In this document: piece after piece, positions 8,747-17,140 of the stretch
Position numbering within the stretch: the first letter of the stretch is position 1
Layout: each line of letters starts with the position of its first letter
The notes under the pieces: generated by a model
Told to the model about the DNA's origin: nothing
Database searches by the model: none
Seen by the model: only the letters and a program-made list of their open reading frames with translations
NCBI GenBank assembly: GCA_037444825.1
Contig: JBBILR010000005.1
Location: 66,583-130,582 of the forward strand
Direction: 5' to 3'
Length of the DNA stretch: 64,000 nt
Source of the DNA: JBFLVU01 sp037444825
Lineage (GTDB): Bacteria; Acidobacteriota; UBA4820; DSQY01
Program-made: the position numbers and the translations under genes

Positions 8747-8758
8747 CGAGTATACTCG
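8747..8758. promoter_or_regulatory. symmetric divergent -10 element between aroDE and gmhA
   Basis: CGAGTATACTCG is a perfect 12-bp palindrome in a 31-base gap. It reads TATACT on both strands, so one element can serve as -10 box for gmhA (start about 8763) and for aroDE (start about 8742). Neither side shows a good -35. Confidence 0.55.
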
Positions 8759-8773
8759 AGAGGGGAGGACCCC

Positions 8774-9349
8774 ATGGCCTCGATCCTCGACCTCTACGAA
8801 CGGGAGCGGGCGGCCGTCGCCGAAAACGCGGAGCGGCTGGGCCGCTTCCTCGCCGAACGCGGCCCCCAGGTGGCGGCCTTCGCCGAACTGCTGCGCCAGG
8901 CCCTCGCCGGCGGCGGGAAGATTTTGCTCTTCGGAAACGGGGGCAGCGCCGCCGACGCCCAGCACTTCGCCGCCGAACTGGTGGGGCGGTACCTCCAGGA
9001 GCGCCCCGGGCTTCCGGCCCTGGCGCTCTCCACCGACACCTCCGCCCTCACCGCCATCGGGAACGACTACGGCTTTGACCGGGTCTTCGCGCGCCAGGTG
9101 GAGGCCTTGGCCAGGCCCGGCGACGCCGCGGTGGGGATCAGCACCTCCGGGAACTCCCCCAACGTTCTGGAGGGCCTTCGGGAGGCCCGGCGGCGGGGCT
9201 GCCGGACGGCGGCGCTGCTGGGCCGGGACGGGGGGGCCATCGCGCCGGAGGTGGAGGCGGCCCTCGTCTACCCGGCGGCCGAGACCCCGCGGATCCAGGA
9301 GGCCCACGCCGTGCTGATCCACCTCCTCTGCGCCCTGGTGGAGGCCTGA
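8774..9349 (+). CDS. gmhA: phosphoheptose isomerase (SIS domain)
   Basis: 191 residues, the normal GmhA length. It isomerises sedoheptulose 7-phosphate to D-glycero-heptose 7-phosphate, the first step towards LPS-core heptose. The SIS fold is visible: FGNGGSAADAQHFAAELVGR near residues 55-75, with the family's AxHxxxE zinc-site pattern, then LSTDTSALTAIGNDYG and GISTSGNSPNV. The ATG at 8774 follows AGGGGAGGA. It implies a Gram-negative envelope, although no other heptose genes are nearby. A bidirectional terminator follows. Confidence 0.9.
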   Translation: MASILDLYERERAAVAENAERLGRFLAERGPQVAAFAELLRQALAGGGKILLFGNGGSAADAQHFAAELVGRYLQERPGLPALALSTDTSALTAIGNDYGFDRVFARQVEALARPGDAAVGISTSGNSPNVLEGLREARRRGCRTAALLGRDGGAIAPEVEAALVYPAAETPRIQEAHAVLIHLLCALVEA

Positions 9350-9381
9350 CCGGGCCCATCGGCGAAGCCCCCGGACGAAAA

Positions 9382-9409
9382 AAAGGCCCGGGCCGAAGCC
9401 CGGGCCTTT
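9382..9409. terminator. bidirectional terminator between gmhA and secDF
   Basis: A 12-bp perfect stem (9382-9393 with 9398-9409) and a CGAA tetraloop. An A-run at 9378-9384 gives a U-tract on the minus transcript, and TTTC follows on plus. It separates convergent genes. Confidence 0.85.
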
Positions 9410-9425
9410 CGCTCCGAGGAGGAGG

Positions 9426-12203
9426 CTACCGCCTCCCCCCCTTCTTTTTCTGGAAGTACTTCTGGAGCCCCAACTGGTTCCACCAGAGGACGTAGGGGCT
9501 GGCCACGAAGATGGAGGAGTAGGTGCCCACGACGATGCCCACGGTCATCACGAAGCTGAAGGAGAAGAGCACCTCGCCGCCGTAGACCAGCATGGCCACC
9601 ACCACGAAGAAGGTGAGGAGGGAGGTGATCAGGGTCCGGGAGAGGGTCTCGTTGATGGCCTTGTCGAAGAGGGCGTCGTCCTCCTGCCTCTTGGTGAGCT
9701 TCATGTGCTCCCGGATCCGGTCGAAGACCACGATGGTGTCGTTGATGGAGTAGCCCAGGAGGGTCAGCAGGGCCGCCACCGTGGGCAGGTTCACCTCCAC
9801 CTGGAAGAGGGAGAGGAAGCCGATGGCCATGAGGGCGTCGTGGACCAGGGAGAGGATGGCCCCCACGCTGAAGCGGAACTGGAAGCGGAACCAGGCGTAG
9901 AGGAGGATCCCCACCAGGGAGCCGATGACCGCCTGGAGCGCCTTGTTCCGGAGTTCCTTTCCGGCCGTGGGCCCCACCGTCTCGATCCGCTGAATGGCGA
10001 AGGAGCCCACGACGCACCGCTCCTTGAGGAAATCGGCCAGGACCGGGCTGATGCCGGGGACGGACTTGAGGGCCTCCAGGGAGGGGAGGATCCCGCCGTG
10101 CGCCTTCTTGTACGCCTGGATGGCCTCCGCCGCCTGCTTGGCGGTGTCGCTGGTCCCCGACAGGCTCCCGGCGGAGATGCCCCGAAGGACCAGTTCCTCG
10201 ATGGCCTTGGTGTTGGCGGTGTTGAGGTCCACCTTGCCGGCGGCCAGGGCGGCCAGCACTTCGGGCTTCCGAAGGGTCTTGAGGATCTCCTGGCTTCGGG
10301 CGGCGATGGCCTGCTCATCCAGGAGCTGGCCCTTCTCGTCCCGGGCGTCCATCCGCACCAGCACTTCGTTGTCCTGGGGCTCGCCGAAGCGCACCACGGT
10401 GATGGAGGCCTTGCCCACGCTCTTTCGCAGGGCGGCCTCGATCTGGCGGGGGTCCACCGGCTCGGCGAAGCGGACCTGCATCTCCTGGCCGCCCCGGAAG
10501 TCGATCCCCCAGTTGAGGCCGCGGGTGAGGAGGCTGGCGAGCCCGGCGGCGATGAGCAGGAGGGAGAGGCTGATGAGGAGAACCTTGTACTTCATGAAGG
10601 GGATCTTCGTCCCCCGGAAGGACCCCACGGGGCCGATGGAGAGGGTGGTGACCCGATCCCCCTTCCGGCTGCGCACGGCGAGCACGATGTCGTAGATGAG
10701 CCGGGAGACGAAGATGGCGGTGAACATGGAGACCAGGAGGCCCACCGTCAGCGTCACGGCGAAGCCCCGCACCGGCCCCGTCCCGAACTGGAGGAGGAAG
10801 AGAGCGGAGACCAGGGTCGTCACGTTGGAGTCGAAGATGGTGACGAAGGCCTTGCCGAAGCCGTTCTGGATGGCCGTGGCCACCGTCTTGTTCTCGAGGA
10901 GCTCGTCCTTGATGCGCTCGAAGATGAGGACGTTGGCGTCGATGGCCATGCCGAGGGTGAGGATGATGCCCGCGATGCCGGGGACCGTCAGCGTGAGGCC
11001 GAAGGTGGACATGAAGCCCATGAGGAGGACGAAGTTCAGGAGGAGGCAGACGTCGGCGTTGAGGCCCGACAGCCGGTAGTAGGCCAGCATGAAGAGCAGC
11101 ACGGCGGCGAGGCCCACCAGGCCCGACACGGTGCCCTTGCGGATGGAATCGAGCCCCAGGCTGGGTCCCACGGACCGCTCCTCCGAGAAGCGGGGGATGG
11201 CGGGCAGGGCGCCGGACTTGAGCTGGAAGACCAGCTCCTGGGCCTCGCGCTGGGTGAAGTGGCCCTCGATGACCCCCCGGTCGCCGATCTCGGCGTTGAT
11301 GATGGGGGCGGAGATGACGTTCCCGTCGAGGACGATGGCCAGCGGTTCGTGGAGGTACTTCCGGGTGATCTCGCGGAAGCGCTCCCCCGCGGTGGCGGAG
11401 AGCTGGAAGCCCACCACCGGCTCGCCCAGTTTGCCGCCCTCCACCCGGACCTCCTGGATGTCGGCGCCGGTGACGGGGGCCACCGTCTGGAGGGCGAAGA
11501 AGACCTCCCGGCCGAACTTCTCCCGGCTGCCGGGGAAGATGGCCACGTCGGGGGGCAGGGTGCCCTTGTAGTACTGGAGGATCTCTTCCCGCGAGGCGGC
11601 GCCGTTCTTGGGCTCCACGGCGATGTGCCACTCGAGCTGGGCGGCCTTCCCGATGAGGGCCTTGATCTCGGTGGAGTCCTCCACGCCGGGGAGCTGGACG
11701 ACGATCTTGTTGGTGCCCAGGCCCTGGCGGCTGATGGCCGGCTCGGAGACGCCGTACTTGTCGATGCGGTTCCGGATGACCTCCACCGACTGCTGGACGG
11801 CCTTGTCCCGAAGGTCCTGCTCGAAGGCCGACTTCATCTGCAGTTCGAAGCGGCCCCCGCCCGCCGCCTTGAAGGTGTAGGCGGAGAGCTCCTTGTCGGC
11901 GATCTCCCGGAGGGCCAGCCCCAAGTTGGGGTCGGTGCCCTCCACCACGATGGTGTCGTTGCGGTCTCCGGCGGTGTACAGGCGGCCGTAAGGGACGTTG
12001 CGGGACTTCAGGGCCTCCTCGGCGTTCCTCAGGTCCGTCTGGACCTTGTTGTACACCGAGACGTCGGTGTCCATGAGGAGGACCAGGTGAACGCCGCCCT
12101 TGAGGTCCAGGCCCTGGCGGAGGCCGTTCTTCACGTAGAAGAAGACGCTGAGCGCGGTGACGGCGAGGACCAGCAGGACCCGCCACTTGATGGTGTCTTT
12201 CAT
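9426..12203 (-). CDS. secDF: fused SecD-SecF protein translocase subunit with an HhH-like insertion
   Basis: 925 residues. Residues 1-536 are SecD: a first membrane helix, the periplasmic domain (GLDLKGGVHLVL), then a membrane block with GMAIDANVLIFERIKDEL near 418. SecF follows from about 537 (GLNWGIDFRGGQEM) and ends with the membrane block holding LGYSINDTIVVFDRIREH. The complex uses the proton gradient to finish Sec export and works with YajC, encoded 10 bases upstream. Unusually, the SecF periplasmic domain carries about 70 extra residues (655-728) that read like two helix-hairpin-helix repeats of ComEA type: VDLNTAN, then SLEALKSVPGISP. A single fused gene is less common than separate secD and secF. 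Confidence 0.93.
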   Translation of the reverse strand: MKDTIKWRVLLVLAVTALSVFFYVKNGLRQGLDLKGGVHLVLLMDTDVSVYNKVQTDLRNAEEALKSRNVPYGRLYTAGDRNDTIVVEGTDPNLGLALREIADKELSAYTFKAAGGGRFELQMKSAFEQDLRDKAVQQSVEVIRNRIDKYGVSEPAISRQGLGTNKIVVQLPGVEDSTEIKALIGKAAQLEWHIAVEPKNGAASREEILQYYKGTLPPDVAIFPGSREKFGREVFFALQTVAPVTGADIQEVRVEGGKLGEPVVGFQLSATAGERFREITRKYLHEPLAIVLDGNVISAPIINAEIGDRGVIEGHFTQREAQELVFQLKSGALPAIPRFSEERSVGPSLGLDSIRKGTVSGLVGLAAVLLFMLAYYRLSGLNADVCLLLNFVLLMGFMSTFGLTLTVPGIAGIILTLGMAIDANVLIFERIKDELLENKTVATAIQNGFGKAFVTIFDSNVTTLVSALFLLQFGTGPVRGFAVTLTVGLLVSMFTAIFVSRLIYDIVLAVRSRKGDRVTTLSIGPVGSFRGTKIPFMKYKVLLISLSLLLIAAGLASLLTRGLNWGIDFRGGQEMQVRFAEPVDPRQIEAALRKSVGKASITVVRFGEPQDNEVLVRMDARDEKGQLLDEQAIAARSQEILKTLRKPEVLAALAAGKVDLNTANTKAIEELVLRGISAGSLSGTSDTAKQAAEAIQAYKKAHGGILPSLEALKSVPGISPVLADFLKERCVVGSFAIQRIETVGPTAGKELRNKALQAVIGSLVGILLYAWFRFQFRFSVGAILSLVHDALMAIGFLSLFQVEVNLPTVAALLTLLGYSINDTIVVFDRIREHMKLTKRQEDDALFDKAINETLSRTLITSLLTFFVVVAMLVYGGEVLFSFSFVMTVGIVVGTYSSIFVASPYVLWWNQLGLQKYFQKKKGGRR

Positions 12204-12213
12204 GGATTCCCCC

Positions 12214-12522
12214 TCAGTCGTTCCGGACGACGCCGGCGATGGCGGACTTGTTGAAGGTCAGCTTCACGTTGTCGGCCACGCGGAGGACCACCGTCTCGGC
12301 GTCCACGCTGTGGACGGTGCCCCGCAGGCCCCCCACGGTCACCACCGAATCCCCCGCCTTCAGGGCGTCCAGCATGGCCTTGTGCTGCTTGGCGCGCTTC
12401 TGCTGGGGCCGGATCAACAGAAAGTAAAAGACCACCACGATGAGGATGATCGGAAGGAAGGCGGCCAGGGGATTCTGGGACGCCGCGCCTCCCGGCTGGG
12501 CCATCAGCAGCGCTGCCAACAT
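12214..12522 (-). CDS. yajC: preprotein translocase accessory subunit YajC
   Basis: 102 residues: one N-terminal membrane segment (FLPIILIVVVFYFLLIRPQQ) with the diagnostic RPQQKR that follows it, then a small cytoplasmic beta domain (GDSVVTVGGLRGTV). The ATG at 12522 is preceded by AAGGAGG. It is co-transcribed with secDF, 10 bases downstream, the classic yajC-secD-secF order. Confidence 0.95.
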   Translation of the reverse strand: MLAALLMAQPGGAASQNPLAAFLPIILIVVVFYFLLIRPQQKRAKQHKAMLDALKAGDSVVTVGGLRGTVHSVDAETVVLRVADNVKLTFNKSAIAGVVRND

Positions 12523-12618
12523 GGAAACCTCCTTCGGAACGTACACCCGCCGAGCGCCGGGTTCGGGAGCCCCGGCGCACCTCCGCCTTCCTCGTCCCTC
12601 GGTTCGGTGGAGGAAGGA

Positions 12619-12641
12619 GCCCCCGGTCGGGCGCCGGGGGC
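12619..12641 (-). other. GC-rich hairpin in the yajC leader
   Basis: An 8-bp perfect stem (12619-12626 with 12634-12641) and a 7-base loop lie in the roughly 120-base leader between the promoter and yajC. There is no U-tract, so it is not a simple terminator. It could be a leader structure with a regulatory role. Confidence 0.4.
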
Positions 12642-12651
12642 CTGAAGAGCC

Positions 12652-12680
12652 ATTATGCCCTGAAGTGGCTGATTCGTCAA
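12652..12680 (-). promoter_or_regulatory. sigma-70 promoter of yajC-secDF
   Basis: On the minus strand, TTGACG (12680-12675), a 17-base spacer, then CATAAT (12657-12652). Transcription should start near 12645 and give a leader of about 120 bases before yajC. Confidence 0.8.
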
Positions 12681-12956
12681 GGAATAGGGGTTTCCCAATC
12701 CCGCGGGGAAACGGGAAGGGGTTCCTCCGCCCGCCGGCGCTCCGGTGAGTCGGGGAAAAAGGGGCCTTCACCCCGTCGGGAGGAGGGCTCCCGAGCCGAA
12801 GGCGAGGAGGGCGCCAAGGAAGGGGCTCCCTCCGTCCGGCTTGGCCTCCGCAGGGGGGAGGGAACGGCCCCTCCCCTTCAAGGAGAAAGCCCTTCTTTCC
12901 ACTCGGCACGGCCCATTTCGAAGGCCGAATCCCTTCCGTGGCGGAAAGGGGGGGCT
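12681..12956. other. non-coding gap between aldolase gene and secretion operon
   Basis: About 275 bases without a credible gene on either strand. I see only G/C-rich sequence, with a weak imperfect hairpin just past the aldolase stop on the minus strand and no convincing U-tract. Confidence 0.5.
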
Positions 12957-14393
12957 TCAGTCGGCCCGGGGGTTGGCCTCGGCCTTCTCCACCACCACGG
13001 CGGAGGCGGCGGCGATCTCCGCCTCCAGGTCGGGCACCAGCGGCGGCGGCGCCACGAAGCGCTCCACGGTCCCCCGGCTGCCAGAAACCCCCAGCTGGCC
13101 GATGAGGAAGGCGAACTTCTCCTCCAGGGCCGCCCCCAGCTCCTCCCGGATGGGGGCGGGAAGGCCCCACCACTCCCGCTTCAGGAAGCCGCCGAAGCCC
13201 TTCTTCCGGGTCTTGTAGTGGAACTGTTCGTCGGTCTCCCCCGCCTTGCGCTCCGCGGCGAAGGCCCGGTCGAGGTGGGCGTAGACGTGGGCCTTGAAGT
13301 CCGCCGGCAGGGCCGGGTGGTCGTAGACGAGGTTCTGGAAGCCGGTGGCCAGGTGGACCTCCACCGCGCCGTTCTCCGGGAACTTGTGGAAGAGGTCGTC
13401 GGGGAGGGTGGAGGCGCCGTGCTGGACGGTGCCGCCCATCCCGTACCGCTCCCGCGCCACGGTGGAAATGGCCCTCAGGACCTCGAAGTCCAGCTTCACC
13501 TGGGCGATGGAGCCGTCGGGCAGGACCACCCCTCCGTGGCTGGTCCCCGTCTGCACGGAGATCTTCTTGATGGGCTCGGCTCCGCCCAGAAGGGGCAGGT
13601 AGTCCTCCATGAAGGCCTCGAACTCCTCCACGGTGCTGTTGTGGCCCCCCACCTCCCCGATCTCCCCGCCGACGCTCACCCGGACCCCCGCCGGTTCCTT
13701 TTCCCGGATGAAGTGGGTCAGCTCGGCGCAGACGGCGGCGTTGTCCTGCTGCTGGGCGGCGAGGGTGGGGCGGTCCAGGACCACCAGGGTGGAGGAGTCG
13801 ATGTCGATGTTGTAGAAGCCCGCGGCCAGGGCCTCCTCGATGAGGGCCCTCAGGCCCGCGAGCTCCCTCTCCGGGTCGGGGAAGTACCCCTTGGCCGAGG
13901 CCTGGAAGTGGTCCCCCTGGACGAAGAGGGGCCCCTGGAAGCCCTCCCGGAGGGCCGCCCCCAGGAGAACCGCCACGTACTCGTGGGGCCGCTGGCTGGT
14001 GTAGTTCATTTCCGTCCGGGCGATCTCGAAGATGTAGGCCCCGCAGTCGGTGCGCCGGGCGGCCCGGTAGAAGGCCCGGGCGGTGTCGTAGGTGAGGCCG
14101 CGGACGTTCATGGCGGGGACGGTGAAGGGTCCGCACTCCCCCCGGCCCACGGCGGCGTAGAGATCGTGGATGGAGGCCAGGCGCACGCCCAGGGCCTCGG
14201 CGGCCTGCTTGAGGAAGAAGCGCGCCCAGCCCCGCACTTCCGGCCGCTCCGAAAAGACGGCGGTCTCCACCAGGGAGTCGGTGAGGGGCCCGCGGAAGGC
14301 CGCCGGGTCCTTCGCCACGGCGCGGCCGTGGGGGGCCGGCTCCAGGATGCCCTTGAGGGCCGTTTCCAGCGCCACGCTGCTTTCGTAGATCAT
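12957..14393 (-). CDS. class II fructose-bisphosphate aldolase family protein (long form)
   Basis: 478 residues, longer than the 280-360 usual for class II aldolases. The zinc-aldolase features are present: FVQGDHFQ (zinc His), FYNIDIDSST, VGGEIGEVGG, TGTSHGG, and a QHGASTLP strand with a zinc-ligand His. The family cleaves or forms ketose bisphosphates through a zinc enediolate. The extra C-terminal 120 residues (FHYKTRKKGFGGF, FAFLIGQLG) belong to a long subfamily I recall from deep bacterial lineages, so the exact sugar substrate is uncertain. GAGGAGG precedes the ATG at 14393. The SDR gene ends 14 bases upstream, so the two form an operon. Confidence 0.8.
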   Translation of the reverse strand: MIYESSVALETALKGILEPAPHGRAVAKDPAAFRGPLTDSLVETAVFSERPEVRGWARFFLKQAAEALGVRLASIHDLYAAVGRGECGPFTVPAMNVRGLTYDTARAFYRAARRTDCGAYIFEIARTEMNYTSQRPHEYVAVLLGAALREGFQGPLFVQGDHFQASAKGYFPDPERELAGLRALIEEALAAGFYNIDIDSSTLVVLDRPTLAAQQQDNAAVCAELTHFIREKEPAGVRVSVGGEIGEVGGHNSTVEEFEAFMEDYLPLLGGAEPIKKISVQTGTSHGGVVLPDGSIAQVKLDFEVLRAISTVARERYGMGGTVQHGASTLPDDLFHKFPENGAVEVHLATGFQNLVYDHPALPADFKAHVYAHLDRAFAAERKAGETDEQFHYKTRKKGFGGFLKREWWGLPAPIREELGAALEEKFAFLIGQLGVSGSRGTVERFVAPPPLVPDLEAEIAAASAVVVEKAEANPRAD

Positions 14394-14407
14394 CGTCCGT
14401 CGCCTCC

Positions 14408-15142
14408 TCAGACCATCTCCGTTCCGCCGTTGACGGGCAGGTACTGCCCGGTGATCCACCGGGCCTCCTCCGAGCAGAGGAAGGCCACCACCCCGCCGAT
14501 GTCGTCGGGGAGCCCCACCCGCCTCAAAGGGGTGAAGGCCGCCGCCGCCCGCTTCTGCTCCAGGGGAATGTGGGCGGTGGCGTCGGTTTCCACGAGCCCC
14601 GGCGCCACCGTGTTCACCGTCACGCCGAAGGGGCCCGCCTCCCGGGCCAGAACCCGGACGGCGCCGTCCAAGGCCGCCTTGGCGGCGGCGTGGGCGCCGA
14701 AGCCCTCGTGGCCGAAGCGGGAGAGGGAGGAGGAGACGGCCACCACCCGGCCCCACTTGCGCTCCGTCATTCCGGGGAGAACGGCGGCGCAGAGGCCGTG
14801 GAAGGCGCCCAGCTCGCCCACGAGCTTGGCCCGGACCTCCTCCCACGGCTGGAGCCAGAAGGGGCCCATGGGGAAGGCCACGTTGGCGTTGTGGATGGCG
14901 GCGGCCACGGGGCCCAGCTCCGCCTCCACCTTCCGGACCAGGTCGGCCACCTGGGCGGGTTCCCGGGCGTCGGCGGGGTAGACCCCGCCCCGCCCGCCGC
15001 ACTCCTCGAGGACCTTCCGGGCCAGCGACTCGTTCTTCAGGCAGTTCACCGCAACGGTCCAGCCGGCCCTGGCGAGGGACCGGACGATGGCGGCGCCGAT
15101 GCCGCGGCTTCCCCCCGTGACCAGCGCCACCCTGGCTTCCAT
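14408..15142 (-). CDS. short-chain dehydrogenase/reductase lacking the catalytic tyrosine
   Basis: 244 residues with an SDR Rossmann fold: TGGSRGIG nucleotide loop at residues 9-16, the NAG-like strand reading IHNANV, active-site Ser in VAVSSSLS, and the C-terminal GQYLPVNGGTEM. The active-site YxxxK reads HAAAK (codon CAC), so the tyrosine is His while Lys remains. Everything else looks FabG-like. Without Tyr the usual acid/base step would fail, so it may be a divergent or inactive reductase, or a sequencing error may be present. First gene of an operon with the aldolase, behind a good promoter; GGGAGG precedes the ATG. Confidence 0.82.
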   Translation of the reverse strand: MEARVALVTGGSRGIGAAIVRSLARAGWTVAVNCLKNESLARKVLEECGGRGGVYPADAREPAQVADLVRKVEAELGPVAAAIHNANVAFPMGPFWLQPWEEVRAKLVGELGAFHGLCAAVLPGMTERKWGRVVAVSSSLSRFGHEGFGAHAAAKAALDGAVRVLAREAGPFGVTVNTVAPGLVETDATAHIPLEQKRAAAAFTPLRRVGLPDDIGGVVAFLCSEEARWITGQYLPVNGGTEMV

Positions 15143-15167
15143 GGAGACCTCCCTCGGGTAGAGGGTG

Positions 15168-15196
15168 AGCATACCGAAGGGGCCGGCGGGAAGCAA
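15168..15196 (-). promoter_or_regulatory. promoter of the SDR-aldolase operon
   Basis: Minus strand TTGCTT (15196-15191), 17-base spacer, TATGCT (15173-15168). It diverges from the trpS promoter 20 bases away. Confidence 0.65.
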
Positions 15197-15214
15197 GGCG
15201 GCCGAAGCCGCCGC

Positions 15215-15243
15215 TGGAGAAGGCCCAGGCCCTCTGCTACACT
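15215..15243 (+). promoter_or_regulatory. promoter of trpS
   Basis: TGGAGA, 17-base spacer, TACACT (15238-15243) preceded by TGC, an extended -10. The -35 is weak. Confidence 0.55.
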
Positions 15244-15269
15244 GAGGACCTGCGGGGAGGACCCTGTCC

Positions 15270-16235
15270 ATGCGCATCCTGTCGGGCATCCAGCCATCGG
15301 GAAGGCTCCACCTGGGCAATTACCTGGGGGCCATGAAGCAGCACCTGGAACTCCAGGAGAAGGGGGACGCCTTCTACTTCATCGCCGACTACCACGCCCT
15401 CACCACCGTCAAGGACCCGGAGGCCCTCCGGCGGTACGTTAGGGACGTGGCCCTGGACTACCTGGCCCTGGGACTGGATCCCGCCCGGTGCACCTTCTAC
15501 CGCCAGTCGGACCTGCCCGCCGTGACGGAGCTGGCCTGGCTCCTCACCACGGTGACCCCCATGGGGCTCCTGGAACGGTGCCACTCCTACAAGGACAAGA
15601 TCGCCAAGGGCATCGCGCCGGACCACGGCCTCTTCGCCTACCCGGTCCTCATGGCGGCGGACATCCTCATCGTGGACGCGGAGGTGGTCCCCGTGGGGAA
15701 GGACCAGAAACAGCACGTGGAGGTGACGCGGGACATCGCCCAGCGCTTCAACAACCTCTACGGCGGGGAGGTCTTCGTCCTGCCGGAGCCGCGGATCCTG
15801 CCCGAGACGGGGGTGGTGCCGGGGATCGACGGCCAGAAGATGAGCAAGTCCTACGGCAACGACATCGGCATCTTCCTGGAAGGCAAGGCCCTGAAGGAGC
15901 GGGTCATGGCCATCGTCACCGACTCGGCCCCCGTGGAGGCCCCCAAGGACCCCGATTCGAACAACGTCTTCAACCTCCTGAAGCTCTTCGTCTCCCGGGA
16001 GGAGGAGGCCGAGTGGCGGGAGCGGTTCCTGAAGGGGGGCCTCAAGTACTCCGACGTCAAGAAACGGCTCATCGCGGTGCTGGACGAGACCTTCGGCGAG
16101 GCGCGGGAACGGCGGAAGGCCCTGGCGGCCAGGCCCTCGGAGGTGGACGACGTGCTCCGGGAGGGCGCCCGTAAGGTCCGTCCGGTGGCCGAGGCCACGC
16201 TGGAGCGGGCCCGGAGGGCCTGCGGCATTTCCTGA
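15270..16235 (+). CDS. trpS: tryptophanyl-tRNA synthetase
   Basis: 321 residues, the usual size for bacterial TrpRS. It charges tRNA-Trp with tryptophan in the cytoplasm. The class I signatures are clear: GIQPSGRLHLGNYLGA near residue 6 (HIGH-type) and GQKMSKSYGN near 190 (KMSKS). The tryptophan-pocket region includes LFAYPVLMAADIL and VPVGKDQKQHVE. GGGAGG precedes the ATG. The PilZ gene starts 12 bases later and probably shares the transcript. Confidence 0.96.
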   Translation: MRILSGIQPSGRLHLGNYLGAMKQHLELQEKGDAFYFIADYHALTTVKDPEALRRYVRDVALDYLALGLDPARCTFYRQSDLPAVTELAWLLTTVTPMGLLERCHSYKDKIAKGIAPDHGLFAYPVLMAADILIVDAEVVPVGKDQKQHVEVTRDIAQRFNNLYGGEVFVLPEPRILPETGVVPGIDGQKMSKSYGNDIGIFLEGKALKERVMAIVTDSAPVEAPKDPDSNNVFNLLKLFVSREEEAEWRERFLKGGLKYSDVKKRLIAVLDETFGEARERRKALAARPSEVDDVLREGARKVRPVAEATLERARRACGIS

Positions 16236-16247
16236 GAGGAGGCGCCC

Positions 16248-16589
16248 ATGGTCCTCGCGGTGGAGCGGCGGCGGAGCCCCCGGCACCGGATCTCCCTGCG
16301 GGCCCGCCTGTCCCCCGCCGGAGGGCCGGACCTCCCGGTGGAGGTGGTCAACCTGAGCCTGGAGGCGGCGCTCGTCCGGGGACCCCGGCCCTTCCGCCTC
16401 CTCCAGAAGGCCACCCTCCGCATGGGGCTGGGAAAGGAAACCTTTGAAACCGCCGCCGTCTGCGTGCGGGCCTCGGACCAGGAGCCCTGGGAGGGGGCCT
16501 TTCTCTTCCTCTCTCCCTCGGACCGCGCCCGATCCTCCCTGGAAACCTTCCTCCGCTCCCTGCCGTACCCCTCTCCGGGAGGACGGTGA
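16248..16589 (+). CDS. PilZ-domain protein
   Basis: 113 residues, a stand-alone PilZ-like domain. The c-di-GMP motif is approximated by ERRRSPRHRI at residues 6-15 (RxxxR) and VNLSLEAAL (D/NxSxxG, with Ala for Gly). The missing Gly means binding of c-di-GMP is not assured. A gene for an EAL protein lies at 52112, so the organism does have cyclic-di-GMP enzymes. It sits between trpS and a tiny membrane protein gene whose GTG overlaps its stop. Confidence 0.7.
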   Translation: MVLAVERRRSPRHRISLRARLSPAGGPDLPVEVVNLSLEAALVRGPRPFRLLQKATLRMGLGKETFETAAVCVRASDQEPWEGAFLFLSPSDRARSSLETFLRSLPYPSPGGR

Positions 16590-16789
16590 TGGCGACCTTC
16601 CTGCTCTGGCTGATTTTACTGGTGCTCTGCTGGCCCCTGGCCCTCCTGGCCCTGGTCCTCTACCCGCTGGTGTGGCTCCTCCTCCTGCCCTTCCGCCTGC
16701 TGGGGATGGCGGTGGAGGGCGTCTTTTCCTTCCTCAAGGCGCTCCTCTTCCTTCCCGCGCGGATCCTGCGCGGCCCAGCCCGCCTCTGA
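16586..16789 (+). CDS. small hydrophobic membrane protein
   Basis: 66-67 residues, almost entirely Leu/Val/Ala with two probable membrane segments (LLWLILLVLCWPLALLALVL and a second around LVWLLLLPFRLLGM) and an Arg-containing C-terminus. The start is GTG at 16586 or ATG at 16589, both behind GGGAGGAC. No family recognised. The overlap with the PilZ gene suggests co-expression. Confidence 0.6.
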   Translation: MMATFLLWLILLVLCWPLALLALVLYPLVWLLLLPFRLLGMAVEGVFSFLKALLFLPARILRGPARL

Positions 16790-16801
16790 AGGGCGAAAGA
16801 C

Positions 16802-17140
16802 TCAGGAATAGGCCAGCAGCCCGTTGACCTTGGCGGCGCAGATGAAGTCGTTCTCCGAGAGCCCGCCGATGGCGTGGGTGGAGTACCGCACGGTGCACCG
16901 GTCGTAGCCCACGGCCAGGTCGGGGTGGTGGCCCTCCTGGTGGGCGATCCAGGCCACGGCGTTCACGAAGGCCATGGTCTCGTGGAAATTCCGGAAGACG
17001 AAGGTCCTCGAAATTTCCGTGGCCCCGTCGCCGAGCGTCCAGAAGGGGATTTCGCCGAGCAGCCGCTCCGCTTCCGGCCGCGAGAGGGGGGTGGCGCCCC
17101 CCTCGCAGGGTTTGCAGGTGCGCTTCGCGAGACCTTTCAT
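16802..17140 (-). CDS. pterin-4a-carbinolamine dehydratase
   Basis: 112 residues. It dehydrates 4a-hydroxytetrahydrobiopterin, recycling the cofactor of aromatic amino-acid hydroxylases; in bacteria without those enzymes, family members may serve other pterin reactions. The signature is intact: the catalytic EGHHPDL near residue 70, a VRYSTHAIGGLSENDF segment, and a C-terminal AAKVN. GGAGGAGG precedes the ATG at 17140. It converges on the small membrane protein gene and is divergent from the acyl-CoA synthetase gene. Confidence 0.92.
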   Translation of the reverse strand: MKGLAKRTCKPCEGGATPLSRPEAERLLGEIPFWTLGDGATEISRTFVFRNFHETMAFVNAVAWIAHQEGHHPDLAVGYDRCTVRYSTHAIGGLSENDFICAAKVNGLLAYS

